Shown here: positions 1 to 12,512 of the stretch, in pieces
How the letters are laid out: every line of letters starts with the position of its first letter
Numbering within the stretch: the first letter of the stretch is position 1
DNA from: Patagioenas fasciata
Taxonomy: Eukaryota; Chordata; Aves; Columbiformes; Columbidae
Reading direction: 5' to 3'
DNA: 64,000 nt
NCBI RefSeq assembly: GCF_037038585.1
Contig: NC_092526.1
Location: forward strand, 35,291,501 to 35,355,500
Made by a program: the position numbers and the translations under genes
The notes under the pieces: model-generated
Seen by the model: the letters and a program-made list of their open reading frames with translations, nothing else
Databases searched by the model: none
Told to the model about the DNA's origin: nothing

Positions 1-1436
1 CTGTTTTGTTTGTTTGATTTAAATACAACAAGGACTAGAAGATCTGCCGCTGGAATCCAAGAGCAAAAGGATTCTGATGAAGCATAAAAACAACTGAAGG
101 CTGGAGCAAAAATCCTGCACCATTGAAAAATATTTGGTAAAGCCAGGGAAGGAAAGACAAAACTGGAGGGAATTATTGCAGTCATCAGAGTTAAGTGGCA
201 TAAAATGAACTAAATGTTCCTGTAAGTCTGGCAACTGAAATGTTATATCTAAGGTCTGAGGGAATAACAGAGATCAACCCTCTTAGTCTATGCTCCATTA
301 TGTATTGTTGTGGCTGACCAGAATGCCAAGGCTCTTTGCTTGAGACTGGATCCCACAGAGAAGGAGCCATCGAAGGTTTGGTGACAGCCGCATCCTGAAG
401 AGCAGACCTCGTGCTTTCCTTCAAGGCAAGCAAGGTGAAATGCAGTTCTAATTTCAGGGCTTGGTTCTTGTCTTACCAGACTTCTCAGAAGACGTGCTCT
501 ACCTTAAGGCATCATAGATACCTGGTTGGGAGTGCAGTTCTGTGTAAACTCACAGGCATCTGGGAACTGCAAAGTCCTCCCTAGATTAGAAATGTGCTTT
601 TGGTACAAAATTCTTGGGCAGTTCCTGATGCAGTGGAATGGGTATGGCTATTTCAGAGCATATTCAGCGCTATTTATTCTCTATGGGACCAGTCACATCA
701 GTTTTACTCTGTTCTTTGAATGCTTTTGCATGACAAAGTCTGACTCTCTGCTCAGGAACGCCACTACCATTAAGAAACTTTTTGTAACACTGCTTTGGAA
801 ACAGGTGGGTTATTGTAATAAAGTCTTTTAAACCAGCCTCTGCTTGTATAGGTGGGTGCTACACATGACCTTTATGAAATATCTGCAGTAGACATTCACT
901 GAAAAATAAGAGAAAGCATCAAGAATTAGGAGGATTTCTTAGGGGAAAGTGGCAGATATTCCATACTTAGGAACTTTGGCATACTTCAAGCAAAACATAG
1001 TTGTAGTCCAGTGTATTTTGCACAAAAGATCTCTTGCTCCTTCGCTGTGTGATGGGGGTTTCACTGAGGTCTGCCACTGTCTGAAATTCCTGCAGAAATG
1101 GTCCTCTGCTCAAGGCCAGAAGACTAGCATTACCCCAGCTAGCACCAAGTCTTGTAAGCAGGCATACAAAATTGAATTACTGGAAATAGGGTACTGGAAA
1201 ATACTGAGGGAAAAGCCCAGCTTTTCACGCATGTTTCCGTGGGAATCTAGAGGCCTCACACAAAATAACGTATTCCTTATTGCCCAAAGGATGCAGAGGT
1301 GCAAAATGCTTTCCTTGCCACTTCTACCTCACTCTTTCTCTTGTTATTATTTGTTACTGCCAGGAGCTCCATCTCCTGGTGAGAGCGAACAGTGCAGGCA
1401 TAGGTAAGCTAGAGGGGGTAAAAAAAGGTAACTAAC

Positions 1437-2288
1437 CTGTGATACCGCTTTTTCCTGAGTGCAGCTTATGCCTCCGATCAAGGCCATATTAGGCATTAGG
1501 GGCCTGGGGTACTCAAACACAAAGTCATATTTCATGAGCCAAACAGACGCGTGGCTGAACAGCTCGAGCATTGTTGCCTCTTGTTGGAGGAATTCCCTGA
1601 TCAGACGATCATATGGTGAATAAAGAAAGCTGCAAGCCAGGGAACTGCTCAGGCTAGCTAGGAGGTTGCCGGTGCGCTGGAGGAACACCATGCGGTCTGT
1701 GTAGCGAGTGAAGAACCTAGGAACGTAAGAAGGAGGATTTGGGCACAGGGTAGCGTGGAACTCTAGGCTGCACGGCAGTCCCCGTAGGAGGTACACAGAA
1801 GGTAGGGAGAGGTGTTCAGCCACTATTTGTCCACATGGAAAAAAAGGATCCATAAAGACAGCATCAAATTTGCTTTCTTCAAGGTATTTAATCAGATCTT
1901 TGTTAGAGAGAAGATGTTTGCAGGAATCAAAGAACATGCTTGAAATATTTGCTATTTTTGAGAATTTTTCAAAGAAGGGTTGGGGTGTGAAACTGCTATA
2001 CCCCAGCTTTTTAAATTCTGCCTCCACATACTCCCTGGTATAAGACACAGAGTACGTTTTCATGGTATAATGCACCGATGAATCTATCCGCAAATTTATT
2101 TCTGGCGCAAGCACCGTGATTTCATGTCCCTTCTGTCTGAGCCGCTCCACAACCGGGCGCATACTGAGCCAGTGGCTGCCATCGATAGGAACAACCAAAA
2201 GCTTTCCTCCTTCAGAAAAGGTCCACAGGAGCAGGAAAAGCACAGCCCAGGAGGCAAGAGGACTAAATCCTGGACTTGAAGAAGCCAT
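1437..2288 (-). CDS. UGT1A: UGT1 alternative first exon, type a (unit D)
   Basis: Encodes the N-terminal, substrate-binding half of a UDP-glucuronosyltransferase (284 codons, 852 bp, ends in phase 0). A hydrophobic signal peptide covers about residues 10-25 and is followed by the GGKLLVVP start of the mature protein. The catalytic His is H39 in DGSHWLSM and its partner Asp is D147 in FDAVFMDP. The family stretches LSLPSVYLLRGLPC and YDFVFEYPRPLMPN are present. There is one N-glycosylation sequon, NIS at 114-116. The start is the ATG at 2,286-2,288. The exon ends at a TCACAG|GTTAGT donor, so the open reading beyond 1,437 is intron. The matching exons 2-5 are not to the left within the window. 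The a, b and c exons of this unit would splice to a set lying before position 1. Family assignment is secure; the orthologue name is not. Confidence 0.93.
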
Positions 2289-2744
2289 TTTCTGTGAGCT
2301 GTCAGCGAAGTTTTAACCAGCTGCAAAACTGCTGCAGGGCATGAGGAATGAATTGCAGGGTACTTTGCACTTCGTTCTTCACTAAGGTAAGTGTTTAATG
2401 TTTAATGGACCCTATGTTTGTGGGCAGAAACAAGGGTAATTTTTAACTGTGGGTAAAGACTGGATTTATTTTCTCTGCAGAGTGAAGGCTTTAAGCAACT
2501 GGACCCTCAAGCAGTCAGCAATGGCTCGCACTGAAAGGCTGAACAGAGTTATGAATGGGAGGTATCACCTGATTGAGCAATCTCTGTCTTATTAGCAAAT
2601 AGTTAATGATGAACTCCCTGCCTTGAGTCTGCTCAACTGATTGGACACAGAACTCGGAACAGAAGTCTGACCCGTGGATTAACTTGTGGTCTCAGAGCCT
2701 AAATGGCAAGCAATGAATTGACAGAGATTTGATATCCAGTGGGT

Positions 2745-2925
2745 TGATAAGGTTTATCTTCAGATTTGTTCCTATACTGTACCAGTTATCAAAGCAAAAG
2801 CCCTGAGTCTACAGTAGTAAAGGTGATACAAGCTCAGCAATAACTTCTGCTGTTGCAACACCACCGTGGTCTGAAAACCGCAATAAATGACGGGCATCTG
2901 CATTATATGCACAGCCCACTAGGGA
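2745..2925 (-). mobile_element. piggyBac-like transposase remnant (unit D)
   Basis: Minus-strand reading of this piece, best seen in its 45,165-45,343 copy, contains GGVATAEVIAELVSPLLL and then GFCFDNWYS. This resembles the VxELVxPLLxxG-FxxDNWYxS region of piggyBac-type DDE transposases. A TAG interrupts the frame here and at 20,795. The assignment is by eye only. Confidence 0.35.
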
Positions 2926-3562
2926 GATTTGAACAAGTTAGGGAAGGAGGATAGATAGTTATAGTCCTGTAGGTTTCTGTTTCCAATCATCCTCTTCTAT
3001 GCTTTCTTACACAAATGTGGAAGGAGCTCCCTCTACTGTTTTTGATTGACTATCCTGCTAGGTTTTGGGGTATTCATGCACATTATTGATCTCTGTCGCA
3101 CAGTATCAGTGCCTGGGTATACCCACAGAGTTAATTTCACATTTCTACTTTGTGCCCAGTTAAGTCTCCTACAATTAATCAACATTCCACAACTGTTAGG
3201 GGTATGAATATGATCTAGCATGATTTTGTCATTTATCTAGATACAGTATAACTGCCATGATTGTTTGACATTACTTGATATGCTTCCAACAAGCTTGGCT
3301 ATACCTGGGCAGCTGTATAGCTTAGACAACTTCACCTAAGCTCTTCTGGAGAGAAACCCTTCAGCTGTTCACAGTGCAACAAAGCTAAGGTCTTCTGATC
3401 ATCTATCAGAGCCTGAGATTGCTACTTCCAAATCAAGCCATCCTGGTATTTGATCACATTTGTGCTCAAGCACAAATACTGCTATAGGAAGCATTTAAAA
3501 AAGCAAATCTTAAATAATCACTAATAAATGCTATAATGCCCTTAATGGAAACAGCGACAAAC

Positions 3563-4415
3563 CTTCGATAATGACTTCCTCTGACCACAGTTGATGCCTC
3601 CAACATAGACCATATTTGGCATTACTGGGCGCGGGTACTCAAAACCAAAGTCATATCTCATCAGCCAAAGGGATGCTTTGCCAAACAGTTCCAGTACTGT
3701 TACTTCTCTTTGAAGAAACTCAGAAGCTAAGTTCTCATATTTTAAATAAAAGAGATAGCACAACAAATCTTCTGAAATCCCAACCAGAAGGTTCTTCACA
3801 CGCTCTGTAAATGTCATGTGGTCTGCACTGGATGTGAAAGTCTTTGGCACATAAGAGAAAGGACTGGGGCACTGGGTGGCTTTGTAGTCCAAGGTACATG
3901 GAAGACCACGCATAAAGTACACTGAAGGGAGAGAGAGATACTCAGCAACGATTGGTCCACAAGGCAATACAGGATCTGTCATAATGGCATCAAATTTGGT
4001 ATCACTGAGGTTCTTCATTAGTTCTTTGTTATATAAGAGATGCCGACAAGTAGAAGAGAATATGTTGGTCAATTCTGACATATTGTAAAAATGCAGATTT
4101 TTCTAGAATGGGAGAGTTATCAAAACTCTTTTCACCAATGGAATGGTAGCTTTCATCCAGAAACTCCTGTGTGTAAGGCACAGAGTATGTTTTGATGGTG
4201 AATGACTGTGAGCTGTTCAGGAGCAAAGTGGCTTCAGGAATCACTGCAACAACTTCATGCCCTCTCTCTCGGAGTTTCTCCAGAACCACACGCATGCTCA
4301 GCCAGTGACTTCCACCCTGAGGCACAACCAAGAGCTTCCCACCCTCTGCCAAACTCCAGAAAGAAAGAAAAAGAACAAACCCGTCGGGTATATGGTATCT
4401 CCACATAAATACCAT
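3563..4415 (-). pseudogene. UGT1 first exon, type b, frameshifted (unit D)
   Basis: From the ATG at 4,415 the signal peptide, GGKLLVVP and the catalytic-His block (GGSHWLSM, H37, with G where the other copies have D) read normally to about residue 105. A run of five T at 4,098-4,102 (A on the coding strand) then shifts the frame. The remainder (TCRHLLYNKEL, FDAIMTDP, LSLPSVYFMRGLPC, YDFGFEYPRPVMPN) is intact in the next frame to the donor TCGAAG|GTTTGT. The span is 853 bp, one more than a multiple of three, which agrees with a single inserted base. The protein would be truncated unless the extra base is an assembly error. The other copy (21,613-22,465) has the same shift. Confidence 0.88.
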
Positions 4416-5579
4416 GCTGCTGTTGGCAGGAAAATAAACAAACGAACTGTTCCTTCTTCTTCCGAGTCACATATGAAAGCAAAATATCGCACCTCATTTA
4501 TAACCTCGTGGTCTTTATAACTTTGTGGTCTTTAATCCCTGCCTCCACAAAATGTTTACTGAGAGAGGTTGGAGTCCAAAGATCACGTTTTAAACTGTGA
4601 TAAAAGCATTTATAACAGTGCTATCAAGGGAGCTAAAGCAAGAAGTACTTCCGTGCATTTGTGTTATCTTAAATGAAACAACGAGCAGGGCCTTCAATTT
4701 GCAGAGGTAGGAGTTGTTTTTAAAGTGATTTTTCTGGATCAGGGTGGTTTGAGGTGAGTCACTGTGCACATTCCTGTCCTGTGCCAGATTTAAAGTCAGG
4801 AGCACTTCTTTCCAGCTTTTATGGCCACTGGATTTCTCCAGAAAGTTTATAGTATAAGAAGCATGTTGTACTATTGACACAAAAGATATAGATCTCCAAC
4901 CTTCCCTCTTACAGCTTCTCTCAGAAAGGTGCCTGGCGGTCACACGCGATGTTCTACACATGGAGCAGGAGCTGGCACGCCAAGCAGTGGTGTCACCAAA
5001 GTTTGTGTAACGCATCAATCAAACACCTCTTTGTGTAGACAGTGATGCAGCAGAGTATGCAGCTCTTGCTCAAGAGGGGAGCGCAACTCTGTAAGAGTTC
5101 ATAGGTGAGTAGCTCAAGGTCAAAGATCCTTTTGAAGGCAATGGTACTACAGAATATGTGGTCTTTTCTCAAGAAGAACCATAAGAGAACATAGGTGAGA
5201 GGCTACAGGCCGAATGTTTTTAAATGTTCTTAATATTAACTGCTTTTCAAAAGAAGTTAATAAGATTTGGCTGTGGTATAAGCCAAAAGAAGTCCTCACT
5301 TGTGTCCTGTGCTTACCAGAAGAGGAAGGCAGCAATTCTGAGCTGCTTCCGCGTGTGCTGTGATAAGATTTGTAAGGAAAAAGAAAATCAACCATGTTGG
5401 AAATCCTGTTCTCTGTAACACTCGACTACAGCCTACAGCTATTCAATGGGAAGTAACAATGACGACAGAGCCCAACTTCTCTGGCTATCAATAAATAGTA
5501 GAATATGGGCTACAAATGGCAGTTTGAAAGATTCAGACTGAACGTTTGGAAAAAGCTTTTAAGCTCTGAGCTTTTGAAG

Positions 5580-7690
5580 GTTTGCCTGTATAAGAGCATG
5601 GCTGACGTGATCTGATGTGGAAGATAGTCCCACTCCAAGGACTTGTTTAGATAGCCAAATCAGGTTGATTTGCATGGGATTTCAGTGAATTATTAAATTA
5701 TTCTTGAAAAACTGAGTTGACACTACAGCAAATGATGCAATGGATAGTCAGGGGGTAGACGGCTGAATTAAATAGGCCCTGGTAAACAAAGCAGTGGGAG
5801 CACATGCGAAGGCACACGAAAACTTTCAAGATAAACCTAGAAGAGCAGATATCTGCAGTTTGTGCTTAAAGAAGTGCCTGGCCAAGCAGATTTTATCTGC
5901 CAGTGAGGAATATTTCATGGAAAGGGAAAAGCTGGATGCCAAAAGCTGGCAAATTTACAAATCCAGACAAGATAAAGGAAGGGTACAGTCCTAAAAAGGT
6001 TCTCCATATGGCACGTTTAAAAAAAAAGAGTGGTTCTCATAAGCCAGCAAGAACGACTATAACATCTAAGAACTCTACATTTGAGAGGAAGGAGTTTCGG
6101 GCACCAATACAGTCCCTTTCTGCAGCCTGTTTAAGCAGAACTTTCTGTCTAGCTGACCATGAGGTGATATTAAAAGATGAAAAACTACAGGAGGTGGACA
6201 GAAGGTATTGTCGTGTACCAGAGGGTTAGCTGCAGTACCTGTGAGTGCATTTCACATTTCATCAATAAAGAGGAACAGATCTCACACGACCAGGCGATGC
6301 GGCATTACATATGCCCTAAGGTGGTAGTAACATACTCAGGTAGGTACCACAGAGTTGCACACATGCTATTACCCTATGCTAATGTATAAAGGGCACTCGA
6401 TTCTCATATTTGATGTAATGTCACTTCCAAGTAGTTTTTAAGTTCTGCTAACATTTCAGCCAAATGTGTATTATCTGTGTAACACTAATATAGAGGATGC
6501 TTCAAAAGGATACATCAGATTTCAAAGCATCAGTATATTTCAGGATGGCAACATGTTACAATTACACAAAAATTAACTAATGGTTTAATAAGTTATCAAG
6601 TTTTAGTAACTTTTTAATAAATTATCTATGTTTCTGGCACCTGGTGTATGGAAACTTTCTGCCCTGCCCTTTCAAGTGGTAAAAGTTTCATCCATGGGTG
6701 GTTCGTGGTTGCAGAGACACAGTGATTTCAAATTGGGTCCATCATTTCAACACCCTCTATAATGCTATAAAACAACATTAAAATAAACAGGTAAGCAAGC
6801 AAACCAACCAAAACAAACAAAACAACACAAACCCCCTTCCAACACACATCTCAAGGCTAATGGCACAATCATAAGAGTTCAAAAGTTGCATAACTGGATT
6901 TAGAGTAGCACGCAAACACCATTTCACTTCTGTATGAGTCCAGAGACTGAAGTCCACTAACTGAACAGCAAGTTCGGACGATTCCAAAGGCAAGGGTGAA
7001 AAGAGATATCTATCAGGAGAAAGAAAAGCTGAAGAACAGGGTTGAGTGCTGAGGCTGTACACTGTGATTACCTCTTTTGTAAGTCTGCAAATCCTGACAG
7101 GCAGAATGTACCTCTTATTAACCACCCAAATCCCTTTTACATTCATAGGTTCTGCCTACAAAAAATCTGGTGATGTTGAGTGGCTTTTGTGGGTTTTTTT
7201 GAGCATGGTTTGAAAAAGTGCTGCCTTTTGTTTGCTTTAAGCTTGCTGCCAACTCCTTCGGTGTTAGTCACAGGCTAAGTACGGGAGAAACTCTGTATCA
7301 GTTCCCCTTTCACCACCATTAAGCTTTTCCAGATTTTATAGACCTCTGTCACGGACCCTGTGCCATAGTTCTTTCAATAGGCTTAGCTATACGGTTTGTT
7401 GCGTCGCTGCTTTTCTAGACTGAGTGGCAATTTGGAATCCTCTTAATGCTTCAGTTTTGCTGCATGAGATGCAGCTTTTTCTGAAAAATTAGCCCTATTT
7501 CATTGTTTTGCAAAGGCAAGGTCTGAAAAACTTATTTAACAGGAATAGTTATTTCTAAATATAGAAGCTGTGCTGTTACTCTATAAACCACCAAATATAT
7601 TTGAATACACACTCAAAAAATCTGAAATTACATCCAATATTCATTTTATAAGAATAAAGTAAGGTAACATACTACAGGTGAGACTGCAGC
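5580..7690. other. Spacer between types b and c; no gene recognised
   Basis: AT-rich sequence with short chance reading frames only. It is shared with 23,248-25,238 and absent from units A and B, where the sequence jumps at the point matching 5,579. Confidence 0.6.
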
Positions 7691-8200
7691 CAGCTGACTG
7701 GGAGAGGTGACCCTTCTCTGTTCAGCACCTGGGAGACATGTGAAGAAGTCTGGTGCTCTCCAGTACAAGACAGACATTGATATGCTGGAGCAGGTCCAGC
7801 AAAAGCCAAGGGGATGGTTAGAGGCTGGGGACCACTGAGAAAGATGAGCTCGCTTAGGATTCAGAAGAGCAGGCTGACAGGAGATCTTACTGCTGGAACA
7901 ACCTGAACTGGATATGCTTTGACTAGGAGGCTGGCTGAGAGTCCTGAAAATGACCTTCCAAATGAAAGTATTTAAGGGGTTTATGATAACTCAAAACACA
8001 GAGAATCCTTCTTTTAAGAAAGAAAAAAGACAGGGATGTAGAGGAAATCAGCAACAACAAGTTGGCCCACAGGATGTGTTGAAGGTCTGCCTTGCAGCAC
8101 ATCAACAACCCTGGGTGATGAGGCACTGAGCAACCTGCTCTAATGTCCAGGCTGGCTTTGAGCAGAGGTGCAAGGCCAACGAGGAGTTTCCCAGAGCTAA
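7690..8200 (+). mobile_element. CR1 LINE 3' fragment (unit D)
   Basis: Plus-strand sequence follows the CR1 post-RT region: a CTCCAGTACAAGACAGACAT block, then GGAGCAGGTCCAGC, then a divergent tail with a TTTGAGCA/CAACCTGCTCTA motif. Old and without the terminal octamer repeats. Confidence 0.6.
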
Positions 8201-8417
8201 TTCCAGACACAGCTCTTTATCTGGCTTTATACTGTGACATTAGGATGTCTTTACTGAAACAAGCACTGGTATCTCTTTGCAAAGCAATAGTAGTTTGAAA
8301 TCCTTCTACTGTCAATTACCAACAGAAAGAGACCTTTCTAATTAAACCTACATTACGAATTTTCAAGAGTATGTAAGAGCCTGCAAGAAGGATAAGAAAA
8401 AAGAGAGTATGACCCAC

Positions 8418-9278
8418 CTGTGTTAGCTTCTTGTGAGCACAGTTTACTCCACTAACCAGGACCATGTTGGGCATCAACGGTCTTGGATACTGAAAAACAA
8501 AGTCTAACCTCAAGAGCCAAATGGAAGCCTGGCGTAAGAGATCCATCACAGTCACGTCCCGCTGCAGGAATTCAGAAGCCAGTGTTGCGTACGGTTGAAA
8601 AGCAAAATCACAGAGAAAATAATTTGGGATGTCATATATTAGGTTCTTCACCCGCTGGAGAAAGTTCATGTGATCTGTAAGATCTGTGAATGTCCTGGGG
8701 ACGTAGGAAGGGGGATTGGGACACTGAGTGGCTTGTAACTCTAAATCACATGGCATGCGTTGCAAAAAAAACACAGAAGGGAGTGAAAGATGCTCAGCTA
8801 GTATTGGCCCACAGAGTAGGAAAGGATCTGTAAAGACAGCATCAAACTTACTTTCCTTAAGATATGTGACAAGCTCTTTGTTGTACAGTAAGTGTGAACA
8901 GATAGACAGGAACAAGGCAGAGGTATTTTTCATTAGTTCATGTGTTTTAAAAAATCTTTCCAGAAAAGATCCTTCTTCAAATGCATTCTGGCCAGTTCTC
9001 CAGAAAGTGCGATCCAGCTCTTCCTGCGTGAAAGGCACTGGGTACGTTTTCATAACAAAATTCTTTGTTGGCTTTATGTGGAGAGTGACTTCAGGTGAAA
9101 CGACAACTATTTCATGTCCCTTTTGCTTCAGACCGTCCAACACTTCCCGCATGCTGAGCCAATGACTCCCATCCACCGGCACCACCAGCAGCTTCCCACC
9201 AGCAGCCAAGCTGAGCATGGACAGGAGCAGAACCAGCGTCGCCGTGACTCGTGGATGAGCACTAAGCACCGGGACCAT
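8418..9278 (-). CDS. UGT1A: UGT1 alternative first exon, type c (unit D)
   Basis: 287 codons (861 bp) encoding the aglycone-binding domain. The signal peptide is roughly residues 11-27, catalytic His39 is in DGSHWLSM, Asp151 is in FDAVFTDP, and a sequon NTS lies at 118-120. The exon ends NCAHKKLTQ at a CACAG|GTGGGT donor. The reading frame is open further upstream but the only ATG that gives a signal peptide is at 9,276-9,278. A TATA-like GCTTAAAAG at 9,354-9,362 would start transcription near 9,330, which fits this start. Protein-coding sequence is identical to the type c exon at 25,966-26,826. It is the most upstream first exon of unit D; no type d exon stands before it here. Confidence 0.93.
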
Positions 9279-9353
9279 TTCCACAGAAACCTGGCGAGTG
9301 CTGCCCAGAAAGAAAACCACTGGTGACACTGAAGCAAGAGCACCAGCTCTGCA

Positions 9354-9362
9354 CTTTTAAGC
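9354..9362 (-). promoter_or_regulatory. TATA-like element of type c
   Basis: GCTTAAAAG on the coding strand, 76-84 bp upstream of the ATG at 9,278. It would place transcription start near 9,330. The same element precedes type c' and recurs in an orphan copy at 27,209. Confidence 0.5.
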
Positions 9363-10599
9363 AATCTCTGCTTCTGTTTAACTTTTGATCCTTGGAGTTA
9401 TTTGCTGTGTGGTAAATGGATAATCACTGTTTTGATTAAACGCTGGAGAACAAGAGATCAGTAATCTACATCATTGCATAGTAAATGTGGTGAGAGTGCC
9501 AGATAAGCTCTATCTGGTTCTATTAGAAAAGCTTTTCCAGCGCATTTGCCTTTGAGCAGAATCTGTCAGGCCACCATAGCCCCTTCAGGCAAAGTGAGAT
9601 TGACTTTTTTCTCAGATCTCACATAGCCGTCACCACGGTCAAACCTTGTAAATGAAGACAGTGCTGCTTAGCCTCAGAGTCCACAACCTGCAGCATTCCT
9701 GCTGATTCCAGCTTTGGAAAAACCCTTGGGAAGCAGACAAGTTCATTGATAAAGAAAGAAGTGGTAAGGCAGCAAGGGTGCACCAGGACAGAAGCCTGAT
9801 GTGCCTTTCTCAGTAAGTAGCAGACCCTGCAATGATTTGCAGGGTTGTATGGATTATACCTGACTGCAAGGCTTTGACAGCCCCTCAGACTTGCCTGCTG
9901 CTCATCCATCACTCACAAACAGAGTACCAAGTTACTCAGCATCCAAGTCAGAGTACACACGGTGAGGCAGCACCAGGACCCATCTGTGGGTGTCTGGCCC
10001 TGGAAGCCCCGCACAGAGAAGGAGAAGGAGTAGGTGCTCCTTTGCAGGTTGCGGCTGTTTCTTGCTCTGCCCTTGAATAATGAGCATATTTAACTTCTCA
10101 GGGTGTCTTGCAAGGGACAGAGTCTCCTTCTGAGCACTGTGTCCCTGTGGGCCTGGGGTCTTCTTGGACCTATCTGCCCAGAGCTCCCATGGCAGTGGAA
10201 AAACCTCACTGCTGCCCTTGGGAACTGCTGGTAGCTGCAGAAAAATGTCAGCAATTCCTGTCATTTCCCACAGTCTGGCTGGTGGGAAGCAGACAGAGAT
10301 GCTGAGTGCATCCTCCCAGCAGAACCAGGGCTGCTCTGTCACCCAGGAGATCCACATCCTGAAGCCAAAGAGGCTCTCACCTGTGTTTTGCAGTGTGGGG
10401 GTCTTCAGGTCACCAGAAAAGCCAGGGGCAGCACTGGCTTGTGTGTCCTTGTTTATTTTTTTTTTTCCCCAGCCTTTCTTTTGCAAATCTGGATGTTAAA
10501 ATCTAGGCAAAAATAAACACAGAAAAACTCTCTGGGTGTGAGCAGAACAGACCAACTCTCCTCTCCTTTCCTACTTCAAAGGGGTGCTGTGTGAGTGCT

Positions 10600-10915
10600 C
10601 AGCAACACTGAGAGGCTCCTGGAGGCGGGAGGTGATGGATGAGGTGCAGGTGGTGTGGGTGCCCATGAGAATTGGGCACTGCAAGGGGCAGGCTGCGGAG
10701 CAGAGTGACCATCCTCTAACTAAAGTACATGCTTTTTCAAGCAGCAATAGAAAATAACAGCAGCAGGTACTTAGCAGGACACCTGTGCTGCCTTAATGTA
10801 CCTGGATACCTCCCTATGTTTTGAGCCCCAAATATTAACCTACGTTTAAGGTCTTTTCTGATTTTTTCTATATGTAGCAGTGTGGGGATTGTGGCAACCT
10901 CAGGATGTGACCTCT
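10600..10915. repeat. Relic of an exon-5 downstream flank next to type c (unit D)
   Basis: Parallels 39,530-39,755 and 55,860-56,130, the sequence downstream of exon 5 in units B and A (CAAGCAGCAATAGAAAATAA, GGACACCTGTGCTGCC, AACCTCAGGATGTGACCT). No exon 5 follows. It is more diverged than the unit copies, so it marks an older duplication or deletion. Confidence 0.7.
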
Positions 10916-11849
10916 GAGCATGGACCAAGTCATGAGCCAGTGAGACAGTAACGCTGAGCAGTGGCTTTTGTGCACCAAGGTGGCTTTCACACTGTGAGGC
11001 ATCGAATCTTTCCCTTCTCCAGCTCTCTCTCCATGACTAAACAATATCAAGACAGAAGACGTAAGCACCATTAGTGTTAGTATTGTGGATTTATAGGGCT
11101 GGGGTTTGGGTCTTTACCTGAGCATCACTTACAAAGAGTAAATCAGTTGGGTTTGATAAACAGTGCTTACAAAGGTCTCAGCACCTAACAGGTAAGCTCC
11201 AGATACAGCACTCTGCCTGATGGGGAGCTTGGGTCAAATACCAGTGGCTTCAGAGCCACTTCCCTACCAAAACTTTAATTGACTTCAGGATATTGTAAAC
11301 ACACACAAAAATCATTTAAGATGTGCATCTAGCTTGGCTTACGTGACGTATACAGTAAGCGTATAACATTTGCCTCTTCTATGACAACAGCTACACAAAG
11401 ATTTCAAAGTGCTTGATAAACCTGACAGTCTTACACTAGAGCAAATTTTTCTCCTAAAGCCCTTGAAGCAAAGTCTTATGAAATTGCTGTATACCCTCCA
11501 TATCTCCATTGCAACCGCAGGAGATTCAAACAGCACCAGCGAGCACTAGTGACCAGGAGGGTTGTGAACAAGCTGTGCAGACAGGGATCAAGAGGGTGCA
11601 GCAGTTTGTGCAGGAGGGTGGGTGAGAAGGGCCGTGCACCCTCCTCATAGTCCCACAGCCCAGGGGCCCATGAGCAAGGTCTGCAAGGAGAAACCGGACC
11701 AGCGGCACACAGTGAATACTGCAGTGGGTGACTGTCAGTTAAGGGGTGCTGAGGCACCCATCTGTTGACCTGACAGGGAGTCAGGACAGGTGTGCTGCCT
11801 TCTGGGAGCTAAGGACTGACAAACATTCCTTAGCTGCCTCCTGAGATGA

Positions 11850-12211
11850 GAAGAAGACCAGCCACCTCAAATGTATGTATACCAATGCGCACATCCTGGG
11901 GAGCAAACATGAGGAACTGGAGCTCCACAGCTAGTCCGAAAGTTATGATATCATAGGAATAACTGGAAGATGGTGGAGACTGTGGTAACCTCAGGATGTG
12001 ACCTGTCATGAGTGGGGCTGCAATGCTGTTTAATATCTTCATTAGTGATCTGGAGGGTAGGATCAAGCATAGCCTGATGAAACGTGCTGCTGATACCAAA
12101 CTCAGTGGGGAAGTGGACGCTTTGGAAGGAAGAACCAGTCTGCAGGGTGGAAAGGTTGGACCAGATGATCCTTGAGGTCCCTTCCAACCTGGCATTCTGT
12201 GATTCATAGAG
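11850..12211 (+). mobile_element. Chimeric CR1: endonuclease start fused to CR1 3' end
   Basis: 11,850-11,975 matches the start of CR1 ORF2 endonuclease as found at 29,850-29,978. From 11,976 the sequence is that of the CR1 3' end lying behind exon 5 in units B and A (39,728 and 56,113), ending GGTCCCTTCCAACCTGG then ATTCTGTGATTCATAG. The internal part of the element is absent. This is the junction between units D and C. Confidence 0.75.
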
Positions 12212-12512
12212 AGGTAAAAAAAAAATGTCACTGTGAGCCCTTTGTACACTAAGACATGGAAGCCAGGAGCCTTGGACTCCACACTATCTTCCCAAATGAT
12301 GGGAGCACTTCTATACAAATTATTTTTAACAATCAATTCTTAATTAAAGGCAAAAATTATATCAGTGAAACGACCCCTCCTATGGTGCTAGTTTAAAGGA
12401 ACGCTATTATTTCCTGACTGAAAGTCAGCAATTATTTGAGTGAAATTTGAGATGTTCTCTGATCCTTCTGGTCTGGAGCAGAGTCCTCATTCCCTACCAC
12501 TGGTTCCATCTG

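Larger units (their letters stand above)
1..11975. repeat. Segmental duplication, unit D copy (types a, b, c)
   Basis: Matches 18,053-29,978 almost base for base, with only a few substitutions per kb. Differences: 381 bp (4,745-5,125) and about 125 bp (near 6,705-6,800) are present here but missing in the other copy, and one segment (9,427-9,933) is replaced. Position 1 already lies within the repeat, so its left end is outside the window. Confidence 0.95.

Noticed and set aside
526-831. 101-codon plus-strand frame repeated in all units
   Set aside because: No family resemblance, no splice or promoter context, ends differ between copies.
949-1407. 152-codon plus-strand open frame, repeated at 18,999, 44,485 and 61,408
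   Set aside because: It lies in intron beside first exon a, loses length in other copies and shows no domain; a chance frame preserved by recent duplication.
2311-2316. TTAAAA as TATA box of type a
   Set aside because: Only about 25 bp from the ATG, too close for a normal start site and leader.
8483-9326. Plus-strand frames opposite first exon c (similar ones opposite a, b and d)
   Set aside because: Shadows of the UGT coding strand.
9279-9329. Longer N-terminus for type c
   Set aside because: The upstream codon is GTG, not ATG, and it lies at the start site predicted from the TATA-like element; the ATG at 9,278 gives a proper signal peptide.
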